Notes: generated from the sequence alone by a model not told the origin. A DNA stretch of 64,000 nt from Ureibacillus yapensis (GCF_003515775.1 NZ_QWEI01000004.1:124001-188000), one strand, 5' to 3'; counted from the first letter of the stretch, positions 1-8,368 are shown. Program-made: numbers and translations.

Positions 1-225
1 ACAATATATAGTAGCGTTCCATCTCATATTAAATCCTTTATGAAAAACCCTATTCTAAATAAAGAGAATTTCAAGGTATTAACGGAACATGAAGGAAAAC
101 CTACTGGCATTGAGTTTAAAGTTGAAAATGCCTTTGTAACAAAGAACTTTTTCAAGAAGAAACGAACTATAAGTGAAGAACATAAACAGGCTTTACGTAA
201 AGGAAGATTAGAAAAAAGGGCATAA
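1..225 (+). CDS. C-terminal part of an unrecognised protein, cut by the window edge
   Basis: The reading frame is open from base 1, so the first ATG at 40 need not be the start; only the last 74 residues are visible. The tail is strongly basic (residues such as KKKRTISEEHKQALRKGR), which could be a DNA- or RNA-binding extension. I do not recognise the family. It lies at the left of an AT-rich accessory island with phage- or plasmid-like genes. A short C-rich/G-rich inverted repeat follows the stop at about 229-262 but lacks a clear T-run. Confidence 0.5.
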   Translation, partial: TIYSSVPSHIKSFMKNPILNKENFKVLTEHEGKPTGIEFKVENAFVTKNFFKKKRTISEEHKQALRKGRLEKRA

Positions 226-931
226 AAATAATCCCCCTAAAGCAGTTAAGCAATAAGGGGAATACATATTATATTAAAATGTTCATCTAAATACTACAGC
301 GGCATAAAATTTATAATATTAAAATCTTTATTAAAAGTCTAAAGCTTTCACTCGGTTATTACATAACCTCCGTTTATATCTATATGAAACTAAATTATTT
401 ATTACTATCACAGCTATATTTTAATAATTATATTAGTGCCTTATTTATATATAGTGCTATGCACCCGAACGAAGTGAGGTATATCTTTTATAAATGATTC
501 TGTGACAAGAATAGACTTATCCTTAAACCTTAAATACTTATCTTTTCGAGGCTAACGCCCATTTCTTATAACAGTTAATTTAATCTTATATCTCTTAGGT
601 TCTTCTATTACTAGTTCTTAAAACATACCCACTTTACAGGCACTTTTTTAAAGAATTTTTTACCCAATCTTAGAACCCTTGATATGACTGGAATTGTTAA
701 AGTAACAAATTTAGTGATTAACCCTTAATGAACCTGTATAGATTTTTGCCATTTGACAGCATTAGTTTATTAGTCACAAAAAGAGTGATTAACCGTGTGA
801 TTATTAAATTCTGTGAACCCTTGATATATAAGGGTTTTTCAAGTTTGTTAATCACAAGGGAAATATTATGTATTATAGCAGGAAAATAGTTCCTTTTGTC
901 GAATTAAGTTGATGAAAGGGGGGGATTATCT
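226..931. other. AT-rich intergenic stretch with iteron-like repeats
   Basis: No convincing gene is seen. Short motifs recur: GAACCCTTGATAT at 673-685 and 815-827, GTGATTAACC at 714-723 and 785-794, and the inverted form GTTAATCAC at 847-855. They sit immediately before the small gene at 932. They could be a replication or repressor-binding region of a mobile element; the function is inference. Confidence 0.4.
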
Positions 932-1138
932 ATGCCTACTAAGATTACTATGAATAGTGGTAAAGAATTTATAATCGCTGAAAATGCAGAGTACATTATT
1001 TCGTCATTTTTTAACGAAAATAAATTGCCGATGGGTGGGACTACTAGGGTTTTGAAAAATACTTTCCTTTGCCTTGATGATAATAGAGATATCTTCATCA
1101 ATCCGTCACACGTATCATCCGTAGAAACCGTAGATTAA
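932..1138 (+). CDS. small hypothetical protein (68 aa)
   Basis: A GAAAGGGGGGG Shine-Dalgarno run lies about 7 nt before the ATG, and a hairpin terminator follows within 15 nt of the stop, so this is probably a real single-gene unit. The protein reads like the small domain seen in many mobile-element proteins that begin with a short amphipathic strand and end in an INPSHVSSVE-type motif (residues 57-66). No catalytic residues, signal peptide or membrane segment are visible. The function is unknown. An opposite-strand frame covering 904-1101 has no ribosome site and is treated as a shadow. Confidence 0.6.
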   Translation: MPTKITMNSGKEFIIAENAEYIISSFFNENKLPMGGTTRVLKNTFLCLDDNRDIFINPSHVSSVETVD

Positions 1139-1148
1139 CAATTTTCAT

Positions 1149-1182
1149 AAGCACCCATCTTATCTAGGGTGCTTCTTTATAC
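1149..1182 (+). terminator. Rho-independent terminator after the 68-aa gene
   Basis: AAGCACCC and GGGTGCTT form an 8-bp stem around an ATCTTATCTA loop, followed by CTTTAT. It lies 11 nt after the stop of the upstream small gene. Confidence 0.7.
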
Positions 1183-1348
1183 GTGAAATACCGCTTGTAC
1201 GCTGTGCTTACGTGTGCAATCAGAAAATATTTATTTGCACAAAAGCTAGATAATTAAAGGGTTGAAGCTTTTTTGTTGGTAAGGTATGCACAATTAAAAA
1301 AAGAACGACTAATTAGTCATCCAAATAGTTTATTTAGGTATGCTGAAA

Positions 1349-1966
1349 TTATTCTTTTGAAAGTCTTTTTAAAGCATCACCGTTCTGTTCCACCAATTTA
1401 TTAAACGAGTCTTCAATCCGTACTTTCTTTTTAGCACGGATCAGTGTGCTTTTTGATATTCCAGTTAACTCTTCAACTTGTGTATATGAATTAGTTTCTA
1501 ACAAATGTAAAGCATGATCAATCTGTTTTTTAGTGTACTTAGGTGGTCTACCTTCCTTAAAGTCAGGACTCTGTTTAGCAATCGCTTTTCCTTCTTGAGT
1601 ACGTTCTACAATTAAATTCCTTTCCATTTCAGCAACCGCTAGTAAAGTTGTTAAAAAGAAACGTCCCATTGTTGTATTTTCTAAAAGTCCCACATTCAAT
1701 ACATGAACCCTAACACCTCTGGAAAACAGTTCTTTGACTATCTCGATGCCTTCTACAGTGTTTCTTGCTAGTCTGTCTAGTTTAGTTACTACTAACGTGT
1801 CACCCTCTTGTATAAGATCCATAACGGCTTTTAATTTTGGTCTATCTGCTTTAGTTCCAGTGAATTTCTCAGAATAAATTTTATCGCAGCTTTCATTTTC
1901 TAATTGTTGTAATTGTACCTCTAGATCTTGTCCTTGCGTTGACACCCTTGCATATCCATATCTCAT
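1349..1966 (-). CDS. serine recombinase, resolvase/invertase family
   Basis: A small serine recombinase of 205 residues, the usual size for Tn3-type resolvases and DNA invertases. The N-terminal catalytic domain has the YARVS motif with nucleophile Ser9, a TKLDRLARN motif near residues 61-69 and the long dimer helix ([12 protein letters not shown], about 112-123). The C-terminal 60 residues contain a GRPPKYT linker and a helix-turn-helix (about 155-180). A set of TGACAC repeats directly upstream looks like its crossover/res site. It could resolve plasmid multimers or act in the mobility of the surrounding island. It is too small to be a large serine integrase of the phage type. Confidence 0.93.
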   Translation of the reverse strand: MRYGYARVSTQGQDLEVQLQQLENESCDKIYSEKFTGTKADRPKLKAVMDLIQEGDTLVVTKLDRLARNTVEGIEIVKELFSRGVRVHVLNVGLLENTTMGRFFLTTLLAVAEMERNLIVERTQEGKAIAKQSPDFKEGRPPKYTKKQIDHALHLLETNSYTQVEELTGISKSTLIRAKKKVRIEDSFNKLVEQNGDALKRLSKE

Positions 1967-2003
1967 GTTGTTACACTCATTTCTATGTATTTTGAGGTTT
2001 GCT

Positions 2004-2088
2004 TATGACACTAAGTAATGACACCTTTTGATGTCTTGATAATACTGGATCTATAAAACGGTGTCAATACTTTTAAGTTATGACACTT
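2004..2088. other. putative res / crossover site for the serine recombinase
   Basis: Four copies of TGACAC lie upstream of the recombinase: direct copies at 2006-2011 and 2019-2024, and an inverted pair at 2061-2066 and 2081-2086. The last pair ends a 26-bp segment whose 10-bp arms match at 8 positions, the geometry expected of a resolvase subsite I. The assignment is inference from location and symmetry. Confidence 0.55.
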
Positions 2089-2097
2089 TCATAAAAA

Positions 2098-2124
2098 AAT
2101 AAAGCCGAATATAATTCGGCAAAT
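2098..2124 (-). terminator. terminator for the leftward 124-aa gene
   Basis: GCCGAA/TTCGGC stem (2104-2120) with a TATA loop. On the minus strand it is followed by TTTATTTTTTT, about 27 nt after the stop of the 124-aa gene. Confidence 0.7.
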
Positions 2125-2146
2125 TAAATCCTATACTCAATTTGTC

Positions 2147-2521
2147 TTACTTGTTACCATTTTTATTTAAAAGCCAAACAATAACGGCCACTAGACTGGC
2201 CCCAGATACATACTTCATAGCGTAAATGATAGTTTCTATTATTTCTTTTTGATTATTTGATTTAAAGTAATCTTTTAAAACATCTGCTTTTATATCATCG
2301 TTTTCTATACCTTTAATTGCTTCAATGATTTGAAGTGCTTTTTCTTTTTCGTTTATAGAAACCTCTTTATCTAATTCAGTAAAATGCTTTAAAAAATTCA
2401 GTTGTTCAAAAGTTTCACCAATTTTGTTTCGAATTTCTGAACCTTTTTCACCTACTTTATTTCTTAAGTCAATTATTTTATTACTTTCATTTTTCTCCAC
2501 TTTCTCTTCCATCGGTTTCAC
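2147..2521 (-). CDS. hypothetical tail-anchored membrane protein (124 aa)
   Basis: The first 90 residues are charged and helical, rich in Lys and Glu, and probably cytosolic. A single hydrophobic segment, about residues 103-118 (SGASLVAVIVWLL), sits just before the C-terminal KNGNK, so the protein is likely tail-anchored. An AGGTGA-type ribosome site lies upstream of the start. No known domain is recognised. It stands alone with its own terminator between the recombinase and a gene-poor stretch. Confidence 0.6.
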   Translation of the reverse strand: MKPMEEKVEKNESNKIIDLRNKVGEKGSEIRNKIGETFEQLNFLKHFTELDKEVSINEKEKALQIIEAIKGIENDDIKADVLKDYFKSNNQKEIIETIIYAMKYVSGASLVAVIVWLLNKNGNK

Positions 2522-3278
2522 CTCTCAATTGATTACTATACTAAATCAATATTACTACATCTTCCATATATTGAAAATAATATAGTATCTAGTTTAGAGT
2601 ACTATCCACTTCTAAGAACAAATGAAACGTAACTATCACAAGTCAACCACAAAGGATTGAACCCCCATGCCCCTTGAAAGTAAAAGTGTTACCACGTATC
2701 AAAAATCACTTTCAAAAGGGGGTACTACAAAGGACGGTATCAGGAAGGTATATGAAACGGTAATAGGAAAGTATATGGAACAGATCAGGAAGAAACGAAA
2801 AAAAGGAAAGAAAAGAAAAAGAAAAGAAATGAAAAGAACCAGCACCAGCAATGATTGAATGACAAACAGAAAGAAAAAGAAAGTGAAATGAAAAGAAAGA
2901 CAAACAACTATAAAGGGAACAATACTGCACTAACAGTAAAGTCAGTACAGGTGCTTTTCTTTCTATACATAGGCAAGGTATACAAGGGGGTAGAGGCTAC
3001 TGTATATGGTCGGTCTGGTACTTGTAAAATATACACCATGTTTTAAAAACCTTTTTCGACGGTAAGCTAATAAATAGACGATGAGAGGACGATTTTAAGC
3101 CATTTAACCTTAACTTTGTGGGTAGTTGTCTGTTTCGATTCGTCTGAGGGCTTTATATTGGTAAGGGGTGGTTAAGGTTTTTGGCATTATGAATCAGCCT
3201 TATCCATATAAAAATTTTGCGGTATTTTTTTATAACTTTTTAAGCACAAAAATGAAGACTAAAGCTGTTAGAACTTAA
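2522..3278. other. gene-poor stretch with an inverted repeat and a purine-rich tract
   Basis: No gene can be supported. A 12-bp/14-bp inverted repeat (2670-2681 with 2708-2721, CCCCTTGAAAGT and its complement with two extra bases) is followed by a tract of about 125 nt (2780-2905) that is nearly all purine on the plus strand. A short frame at 2667-2858 has no ribosome site and a lysine-rich composition set by the purine bias. Strand asymmetry plus a dyad would fit a plasmid-type origin, but nothing proves that. Confidence 0.35.
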
Positions 3279-3506
3279 TTAGCTGTACTTAGCCTTAGCC
3301 TGTTTCTTTCTATATTCCTCATTCACAGTGTTCTTACAATCAAAGCAGTTAAACCTTTTACCTAGAAAGCCTGTCTTTTCCTTAGGAAAGCTGTGACTAG
3401 GTTTAATAGAATGACAGCTAGTACACTCTAAATAAAGGGTGTCAGTGTCGTCTTTATATGCTTTACGTCCTCTACTACTCATAGCGTATAATCTTAATTC
3501 TGTCAC
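3279..3506 (-). CDS. small Cys4 zinc-ribbon protein (75 aa)
   Basis: Residues C28xxC31 and C54xxC57 form a classic four-cysteine zinc site, flanked by Lys/Arg-rich segments. The start overlaps the stop of the gene above (ATGA-type junction at 3503-3506), so the two are translationally coupled. The composition suits a phage or plasmid nucleic-acid-binding protein, perhaps HNH-related but without the His residues of an HNH nuclease. The exact function is unknown. Confidence 0.65.
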   Translation of the reverse strand: MTELRLYAMSSRGRKAYKDDTDTLYLECTSCHSIKPSHSFPKEKTGFLGKRFNCFDCKNTVNEEYRKKQAKAKYS

Positions 3507-3904
3507 TCTATCAACCCCTCAGACTTAAAGTAATGTTTTAGGATATTAGGATTAACCTTTAGTTCCTGTGCTATTTGTTGATAGCTGTAATCCTCCCATA
3601 TCATTTCGTTAACCTTATTTAGTAAGGCTTGTTGGTCTTTCTTCTTACCCTTAGCTTTATGTCTAGCACTAACGTGTTCTAATCGTTCACCATTCTTGTC
3701 ACCATAAGGCATATTACATAGGTGTTGCTGGTGTTGTTTACCTAACATATGACCAGCCTTACTAAAGAAAGAAACCCCACACTTATTACACTTACAGACC
3801 ATTACAGCATGAGGATTAACATAAGCTGTGAGAGGTGTTACAGTGCCACCATAGATCTCACTTAATTTAGTTTCAAACTGTTCTTTATTCAATATAATGA
3901 CCAC
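3503..3904 (-). CDS. phage-like zinc-binding/HTH protein (133 aa)
   Basis: The N-terminal half carries CKCNKC (about residues 38-43), and further Cys/His residues (H52, H61, C63) could complete a zinc site. The C-terminal part (about 90-130) looks like a helix-turn-helix: YSYQQIAQELKVNPNILKHYF. An AGGTGG ribosome site lies before the ATG. It is coupled to the Cys4 protein downstream, so the pair may act together on DNA. Similar architectures occur in phage proteins of unknown role. I cannot name the family. Confidence 0.65.
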   Translation of the reverse strand: MVIILNKEQFETKLSEIYGGTVTPLTAYVNPHAVMVCKCNKCGVSFFSKAGHMLGKQHQQHLCNMPYGDKNGERLEHVSARHKAKGKKKDQQALLNKVNEMIWEDYSYQQIAQELKVNPNILKHYFKSEGLIE

Positions 3905-3916
3905 CTTTCAAGTAAT

Positions 3917-3957
3917 AGAAAAACCCCACCAGCAATAAAGCCAGTGGGTTATTTTTA
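3917..3957 (-). terminator. terminator between the 117-aa gene and the zinc pair
   Basis: On the minus strand AACCCACTGGC pairs with GCTGGTGGGGTT (one bulge, two G-T pairs) and is followed by TTTTCT. It closes transcription of the gene at 3973-4326. Confidence 0.7.
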
Positions 3958-3972
3958 TGGAAAATTATATTA

Positions 3973-4326
3973 TTAACGTCTATCGTTCATCGCAAGTCCA
4001 GCCCTTGCACGTTCCACTTTAGCTTTTGCTTCTTTCTCAATAAACTCTTGACGTATAGCCTCGCGTTTTTCATCAGCCTCACGTAAAAGACGGTTATGTT
4101 CTGCTAAAGCGTTACCTAGTTCGTCTTGTTCTTCCGGTGTTACTTTCTTTTGTTCATAGATAGAGAAACCGCTATTCATAGGAACAATTTTTTCATTTCG
4201 TCGCATTTCATCAACTGCCATACCTAAGGACATACGAACTGTTAAAGGTAAATTCTTGATTTGGTCATGTGCCTTAGCGTCTCCGTGTGCTAAAGCCTTT
4301 ACTAATTCTTGATTATATTCTGCCAT
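3973..4326 (-). CDS. hypothetical phage/plasmid-type coiled-coil protein (117 aa)
   Basis: The start is placed at the ATG of MAEYNQ because AAGGTGG lies 8 nt before it; an upstream GTG would overlap that site. Residues about 65-110 are dense in Glu, Lys and Arg in heptad-like order (NRLLREADEKREAIRQEFIEK), so a coiled coil is likely. No catalytic motif, signal or membrane segment is present. It is oriented with the two zinc-type genes but separated from them by a terminator. The function is unknown. Confidence 0.6.
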   Translation of the reverse strand: MAEYNQELVKALAHGDAKAHDQIKNLPLTVRMSLGMAVDEMRRNEKIVPMNSGFSIYEQKKVTPEEQDELGNALAEHNRLLREADEKREAIRQEFIEKEAKAKVERARAGLAMNDRR

Positions 4327-4338
4327 AGTTAAAACCAC

Positions 4339-4883
4339 CTTATTTTAGATTTTTTTAAGTTTTTCCCTTTAAAGAGAAATTACTATTGTGTAGATGAATA
4401 AAATAGGGAAGGCATTAAGCCAACCCAACTCAATAGGAGGTTAATTTATTTTCATTTAATATTAACGGTGAACTAACTTTCCCCTAATACTAGTGTATAA
4501 ACACATAGGTCAGTACAGGGTGTTTCTAATATTTTATTATTGTGCTTAATTTGTTTTTCTTATGTGGAAAATACCTAATAATTACTTTATATAGTTATAT
4601 AAAAGCAGGTGTGTTAGGGCTGTAGAATCAAAGTGGCTTCTAAAGATAAAGTTTTTAAAGGAAAACTAGGCGATTACTCTGATATTTTATTCAATAGAGG
4701 GCAAGTGAATAGTTGTTAGAGGGTTAAGTTAATAGAAAAACTCTATTATTAGGTAGAATTGGATTAAAAAGAACACTTTAAATTTTAAGGGAAATGTTTA
4801 AAATATTTCCTCAGAAATTTTTGAAGTGAAGATGATTATTATTTAATTGAAATAAAAATGGACATGTGTTGGAGTCGATAATA
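4339..4883. other. non-coding stretch with possible gene debris
   Basis: No gene is supported. A frame at about 4629-4720 reads VASKDKVFKGKLGDYSDILF and then stops soon after. It resembles a stretch of real protein but has no start or ribosome site, so it may be a relic. An 11-base match (GTCAGTACAGG) links 4509-4519 with 2941-2951. Confidence 0.35.
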
Positions 4884-4926
4884 AATAGAGGTGTAGCTAC
4901 TTTATGAATTACACCTCTATTTTTCT
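4884..4926 (-). terminator. terminator after the 162-aa membrane protein
   Basis: A 12-bp stem (AATAGAGGTGTA with its complement) encloses a short loop. T/A-rich flanks on both sides could let it work in both directions. It abuts the stop of the leftward membrane-protein gene. Confidence 0.75.
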
Positions 4927-5414
4927 TAATCTTTTCTTGTGAGTAGAAAAATAAATGTTAAGCCTAATACGATGATTGTGATAGTCGAGTTATACTCATC
5001 TAATAAATCATCCAATTTATTGTCAACAGTACTATTTAAACCATTTAATATAAATCCAAAAATAATAAATAAAGAAAAAGCAATTGCAATCCAGAAAGCA
5101 CGTTTATTAGGCTTTTTTTCAATTTTTTCTACTATTAGTAATAGTACAAATGAGAACATCGCTATACATAAGCCCCAAACAGAATTTATATTACTTACTG
5201 ATGGAAGCAATGTTGCAGCACCGTAAATTATAATAGCTGTACCTATTATGTAATAAAAAGCTAATCTAAGGTTGTTTGGTTTAAACACTTTAAGAATTTG
5301 ATTTATTAAAAGTCTTAATAAGCGATATTTCCCATTAAGACATTCAGTATAAATTAAATGAATAATAACTAGAACATCTAGCCATATAAGATAATCAATA
5401 ATGCTGAGTCCCAT
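4926..5414 (-). CDS. unrecognised membrane protein (162 aa)
   Basis: About five hydrophobic segments are visible (near residues 8-22, 50-68, 78-94, 107-124 and 143-158). A charged loop with KIEKKPNKRAF precedes the fourth. No signal peptide or transporter motif is recognised. It is the last of three membrane-protein genes read leftward at 4926-6899, all very AT-rich and all unlike core-genome genes. A ribosome site of the GGGAGAT type precedes the ATG. A role in the island's defence or mobility is possible but unsupported. Confidence 0.55.
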   Translation of the reverse strand: MGLSIIDYLIWLDVLVIIHLIYTECLNGKYRLLRLLINQILKVFKPNNLRLAFYYIIGTAIIIYGAATLLPSVSNINSVWGLCIAMFSFVLLLIVEKIEKKPNKRAFWIAIAFSLFIIFGFILNGLNSTVDNKLDDLLDEYNSTITIIVLGLTFIFLLTRKD

Positions 5415-5484
5415 AACTGTATCTCCCTTAATTATTTCAAAGTAATAATGTAGAAATTTTTACTAATAATGATAGATTTGAATA

Positions 5485-6138
5485 TTAAAGTGAAAAGTGT
5501 GCAAGAAAAGTAAGAACTGTCTTATATATTTCCTTAACAGTATCCCAACCAGCAACTATAGTAATTATAGAAGAGATCAACCCAACTATTATAATTATAA
5601 AGTTTATCAATTTAATGATTATGTTTTCAGATATTTTCATGAAAGTACCGTACTTAATAATTCCAGACCAATATAGTAGAGTAATTGGAAATGTTACAAA
5701 AAACTGTACGCCTTCTTGAAGAAGCTGAATAGGGTTCTTCATTTCTCTTTTAATTCTAGCAATTGTTTCTTCGTAATTTGATATTCGAATTAAAAAGAAA
5801 TTGTTTACCCCTTGTAATTCATCAGATATTATTACTGGATTTCTTAAAGATTGGACAATATTGACCACAAGGGGATAGTTACTAATCATATAACTGGAAA
5901 AAGCAGGTCTATAATCGACAAGACCTGTTGAACCTAATAATTCCTGTGCCTTTCCCGATTTTTTGATTAAATATGTATATAATTGGCTTTCTTCCTCAGT
6001 TTGTGTCTCTCTATTTAAGAACTTATCTAAGTATAGAACATAGCGTTCGTTATACTCTAATAAGAATTGTAATTCTTTATTAAATCTAGAAATATCTCGG
6101 ATTTTTAATATAAATCCGAAGGCAATTAGCCCAAACAA
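5485..6138 (-). CDS. unrecognised membrane protein (about 217 aa, start uncertain)
   Basis: The frame is closed by a stop at 5485. The start is doubtful: the TTG at 6138 has no clear ribosome site, and the frame stays open about 70 nt further upstream, toward an AAAGGA that lies at the end of the gene above. An N-terminal hydrophobic segment is followed by a long helical region (about residues 20-140) and two C-terminal membrane segments (about 145-165 and 170-200). I do not recognise the family. It is probably cotranscribed with the 234-aa membrane protein directly upstream. Confidence 0.5.
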   Translation of the reverse strand: MFGLIAFGFILKIRDISRFNKELQFLLEYNERYVLYLDKFLNRETQTEEESQLYTYLIKKSGKAQELLGSTGLVDYRPAFSSYMISNYPLVVNIVQSLRNPVIISDELQGVNNFFLIRISNYEETIARIKREMKNPIQLLQEGVQFFVTFPITLLYWSGIIKYGTFMKISENIIIKLINFIIIIVGLISSIITIVAGWDTVKEIYKTVLTFLAHFSL

Positions 6139-6194
6139 TATAATAAAAAAATAAACAATTTTGCATCTCTCGAAATAACCCAGCAGGTTATGTT

Positions 6195-6899
6195 TTATTT
6201 CCTTTCTTTTTGTGATTCTCTTGGTTTTGAATGTTGCTTACTTAAGTAGATTTGTATTAAAGAATCAATTGCTACAAAAGTTACGAATACTTCCTTAATA
6301 ACATTTAACATTTCGGAAGGAATAATATTTAGATTGATATTTGAAAATGTTAGGAAGTTATAAGAAATATAAATAGCTATCATTATCATGTAGGTGTACA
6401 TTCTAGTGAAAGCAGTGTTTGTATATTTTTTTAGATAATTTCTAAACAATTTAGTTTTAAAGGATTCAATTATAAATCTCATCACTAGGTTACTCTTATA
6501 TGCAAAGAAGAGAACTGATAACAAACTTAAAATATATATAATTCCTTGACTATATTGTTCAAGAATAGAATATTTTTCTCCTAGTCTCAGAAATAATAAG
6601 GAAGGTAAAAAATAAATACCTAGAAATAAAATTATTGATAAAATAGGTGCAAATGTATACTGAAAATAAATAAAACCAATAGCAGGTATAACTAAAATTT
6701 TATTATAAATAAATGAAAGTACCTTATTTTTTTTAAGTATTTCAGAAAATAAGATACCTACACCAGTAATGACTAAAAAGTAGCCCAACCAACCTTGTAA
6801 AATAGTGTTGAAGATACCATCAACTGAAAGTGATAAATTCCTTACAAGCAAGTAGCCCATAAATATAAAAAATATGCCTATAATCTTTGCAATAATCAC
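6195..6899 (-). CDS. unrecognised polytopic membrane protein (234 aa)
   Basis: A GTG start is chosen because AGGAAG lies 7 nt before it. The protein has roughly six hydrophobic segments and a basic C-terminal tail (SKQHSKPRESQKERK). No transporter or enzyme motif is visible. It is followed closely by the 217-aa membrane protein, with which it likely forms an operon downstream of the HNH endonuclease gene (24-nt gap). The linkage to a nuclease gene raises the possibility of a membrane effector, but this is inference only. Confidence 0.55.
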   Translation of the reverse strand: MIIAKIIGIFFIFMGYLLVRNLSLSVDGIFNTILQGWLGYFLVITGVGILFSEILKKNKVLSFIYNKILVIPAIGFIYFQYTFAPILSIILFLGIYFLPSLLFLRLGEKYSILEQYSQGIIYILSLLSVLFFAYKSNLVMRFIIESFKTKLFRNYLKKYTNTAFTRMYTYMIMIAIYISYNFLTFSNINLNIIPSEMLNVIKEVFVTFVAIDSLIQIYLSKQHSKPRESQKERK

Positions 6900-6923
6900 A
6901 TAATCACTTCCTGATTTAAACTG

Positions 6924-7826
6924 TTAATTTTTCGTTAAAAAACGCTTTAATTCATCTATAGAGAAAGCTGGTTTTCTTTTGTGAAGCATAGCATGACAAT
7001 TAGGGCATACAGGTCTTAGATCAGCAATAGGGTCAACTTCATATTCTTCTCCAATTTGATTTAATTCAATTAGATGGTGGACATGGATAAACTCTTTTCC
7101 AACTTCACCATACATCTCGGCAAAGTTAAATCCACATACTTTACAGTTGTAACCGTAGTGTTCTATACATTTTTTTCTTGCGTCAGGGTTTCTTTCATAT
7201 GCGTTAACAGTAATTTGTTTCTTCGCACCTTCTATAAATGTTTCATTTTCAGGTAATTCCTCGGTTAGAATAAATTTATCTATTTCCAAAACAGGAGGTA
7301 GATCCATGTCAAAATATTTTAACTTAACAACTTGATTTGGGAATGACACCTTTAACTCATCAGTTGTAATAAACTCTTCCTCATTAAAAAATTTAACATT
7401 AGTTAGTACAATGCAACCTATTTCACGGTTGTAATCATATTCTGTGTAGTTAATTACAGAATGTTTTTTTGCATATTTATTAGAACGACTTCTTAATTCC
7501 TCAATACTTTCAACTCCATTACCATTACCAAACCGTTCCCATGCTTCCTTTATTGTTAGGTTATCGTAATAACTAAAATTACCTAAACCACAAATTTTAC
7601 GATAAGGTGCTTTAAGCAAAAATAATAGATTATCGCCTTTTGACAATCTTTTAACATTCCAAGGCGTTGGTGTCCAAAAGTTTATCTCATGTGGAATGTT
7701 GTTTCTTTTTACTAAATATGTATACCAATCTATGTCTGTAGGTGCTATTGCAAACATACTATACAATCCTTCCATTACAGTAGTAATAATTTCTTTAGAA
7801 TGGAATAAATGAAACCTATTTTCCAT
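6924..7826 (-). CDS. HNH endonuclease with EVE-like N-terminal domain (type IV restriction-like)
   Basis: The C-terminal third is a clear McrA-type HNH nuclease: zinc pairs C228xxC231 and C274xxC277, the HVHH motif at 248-251, and DPIADLRPVCPNCHAMLH at 265-282. Residues 1-160, with FWTPTPWNVKRLSKGD and LLFLLKAPYRKICGLG, resemble the PUA/EVE-like fold that reads modified bases. That layout is typical of modification-dependent restriction enzymes, which cut methylated or glucosylated foreign DNA. The ATG overlaps the end of a decayed upstream frame. The nuclease call is firm; the modified-base specificity is inference. Confidence 0.88.
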   Translation of the reverse strand: MENRFHLFHSKEIITTVMEGLYSMFAIAPTDIDWYTYLVKRNNIPHEINFWTPTPWNVKRLSKGDNLLFLLKAPYRKICGLGNFSYYDNLTIKEAWERFGNGNGVESIEELRSRSNKYAKKHSVINYTEYDYNREIGCIVLTNVKFFNEEEFITTDELKVSFPNQVVKLKYFDMDLPPVLEIDKFILTEELPENETFIEGAKKQITVNAYERNPDARKKCIEHYGYNCKVCGFNFAEMYGEVGKEFIHVHHLIELNQIGEEYEVDPIADLRPVCPNCHAMLHKRKPAFSIDELKRFLTKN

Positions 7827-8236
7827 TCATTGCTACTTTAAAATAACTCAAAACATCCACTAGGTGGTAAATTTCATAACCTTTTTCTTTAAGGTCTATA
7901 TATGAATCTGTTTGTATAGTTCCCTGTACAATAATTGATTTTACTTTCTTAGCCCTAGACTTAAATATTTTCCCACCGCGAGAAACAATTTCAGTTGTAA
8001 CAAGGGTTTCTATGTTTTTAATAAAAACTTTAAAATTGTCAACATTCTATCCCCCTATCTTTTGATTTGTAACGATCACCTTTGCCTTTACCAACGTAAA
8101 ATATATCTCCAGTTTTACATATAAACCATTCATATACATAAAAAATCTTTTCTTTGCTTAATCCTTCTTCACTTGGTAAAGTTGAGAGTCCAACTTTTAA
8201 TTCTCCATTTTCAAAACCAACCTTAATATTCATCAC
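7816..8236 (-). pseudogene. broken GIY-YIG nuclease gene with detached C-terminal frame
   Basis: The 5' part (8236 to 8039) encodes 65 residues with an FYVYEW...FYVGKGKGDRY core, the start of a GIY-YIG nuclease domain, then stops. A second frame continues from about 8049 to 7816 and codes some 75 residues ending FKVAMNGK, overlapping the ATG of the HNH gene. It has no start codon, and a TAG precedes it. A G5 run sits at the break. The two pieces look like remnants of one or two genes joined by deletion. Either piece alone lacks a complete nuclease. Confidence 0.6.
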
Positions 8237-8368
8237 TTCATATCTCCATTTACTTAAATATTTTTATGATAAATTAACCCTTTATAATTAACTACCTAAT
8301 TAGTTGTTAATAATTAGAAATTGGTTATTATAATTATATAGGAAATTATTCCAAAGGGTGGAGATTAT

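Noticed and set aside
1349-1966. Large serine integrase responsible for the island at ssrA
   Set aside because: The protein has only 205 residues and lacks the long C-terminal domain; ssrA integration is normally done by tyrosine integrases, none of which is in the window.
2667-3046. Two short lysine-rich frames
   Set aside because: Their composition follows from the purine tract, and no ribosome site or conserved pattern is seen.
4629-4720. Small gene reading VASKDKVFKGKLG
   Set aside because: No ribosome site, short, and the codon before it is in a region with stops; kept only as possible debris.
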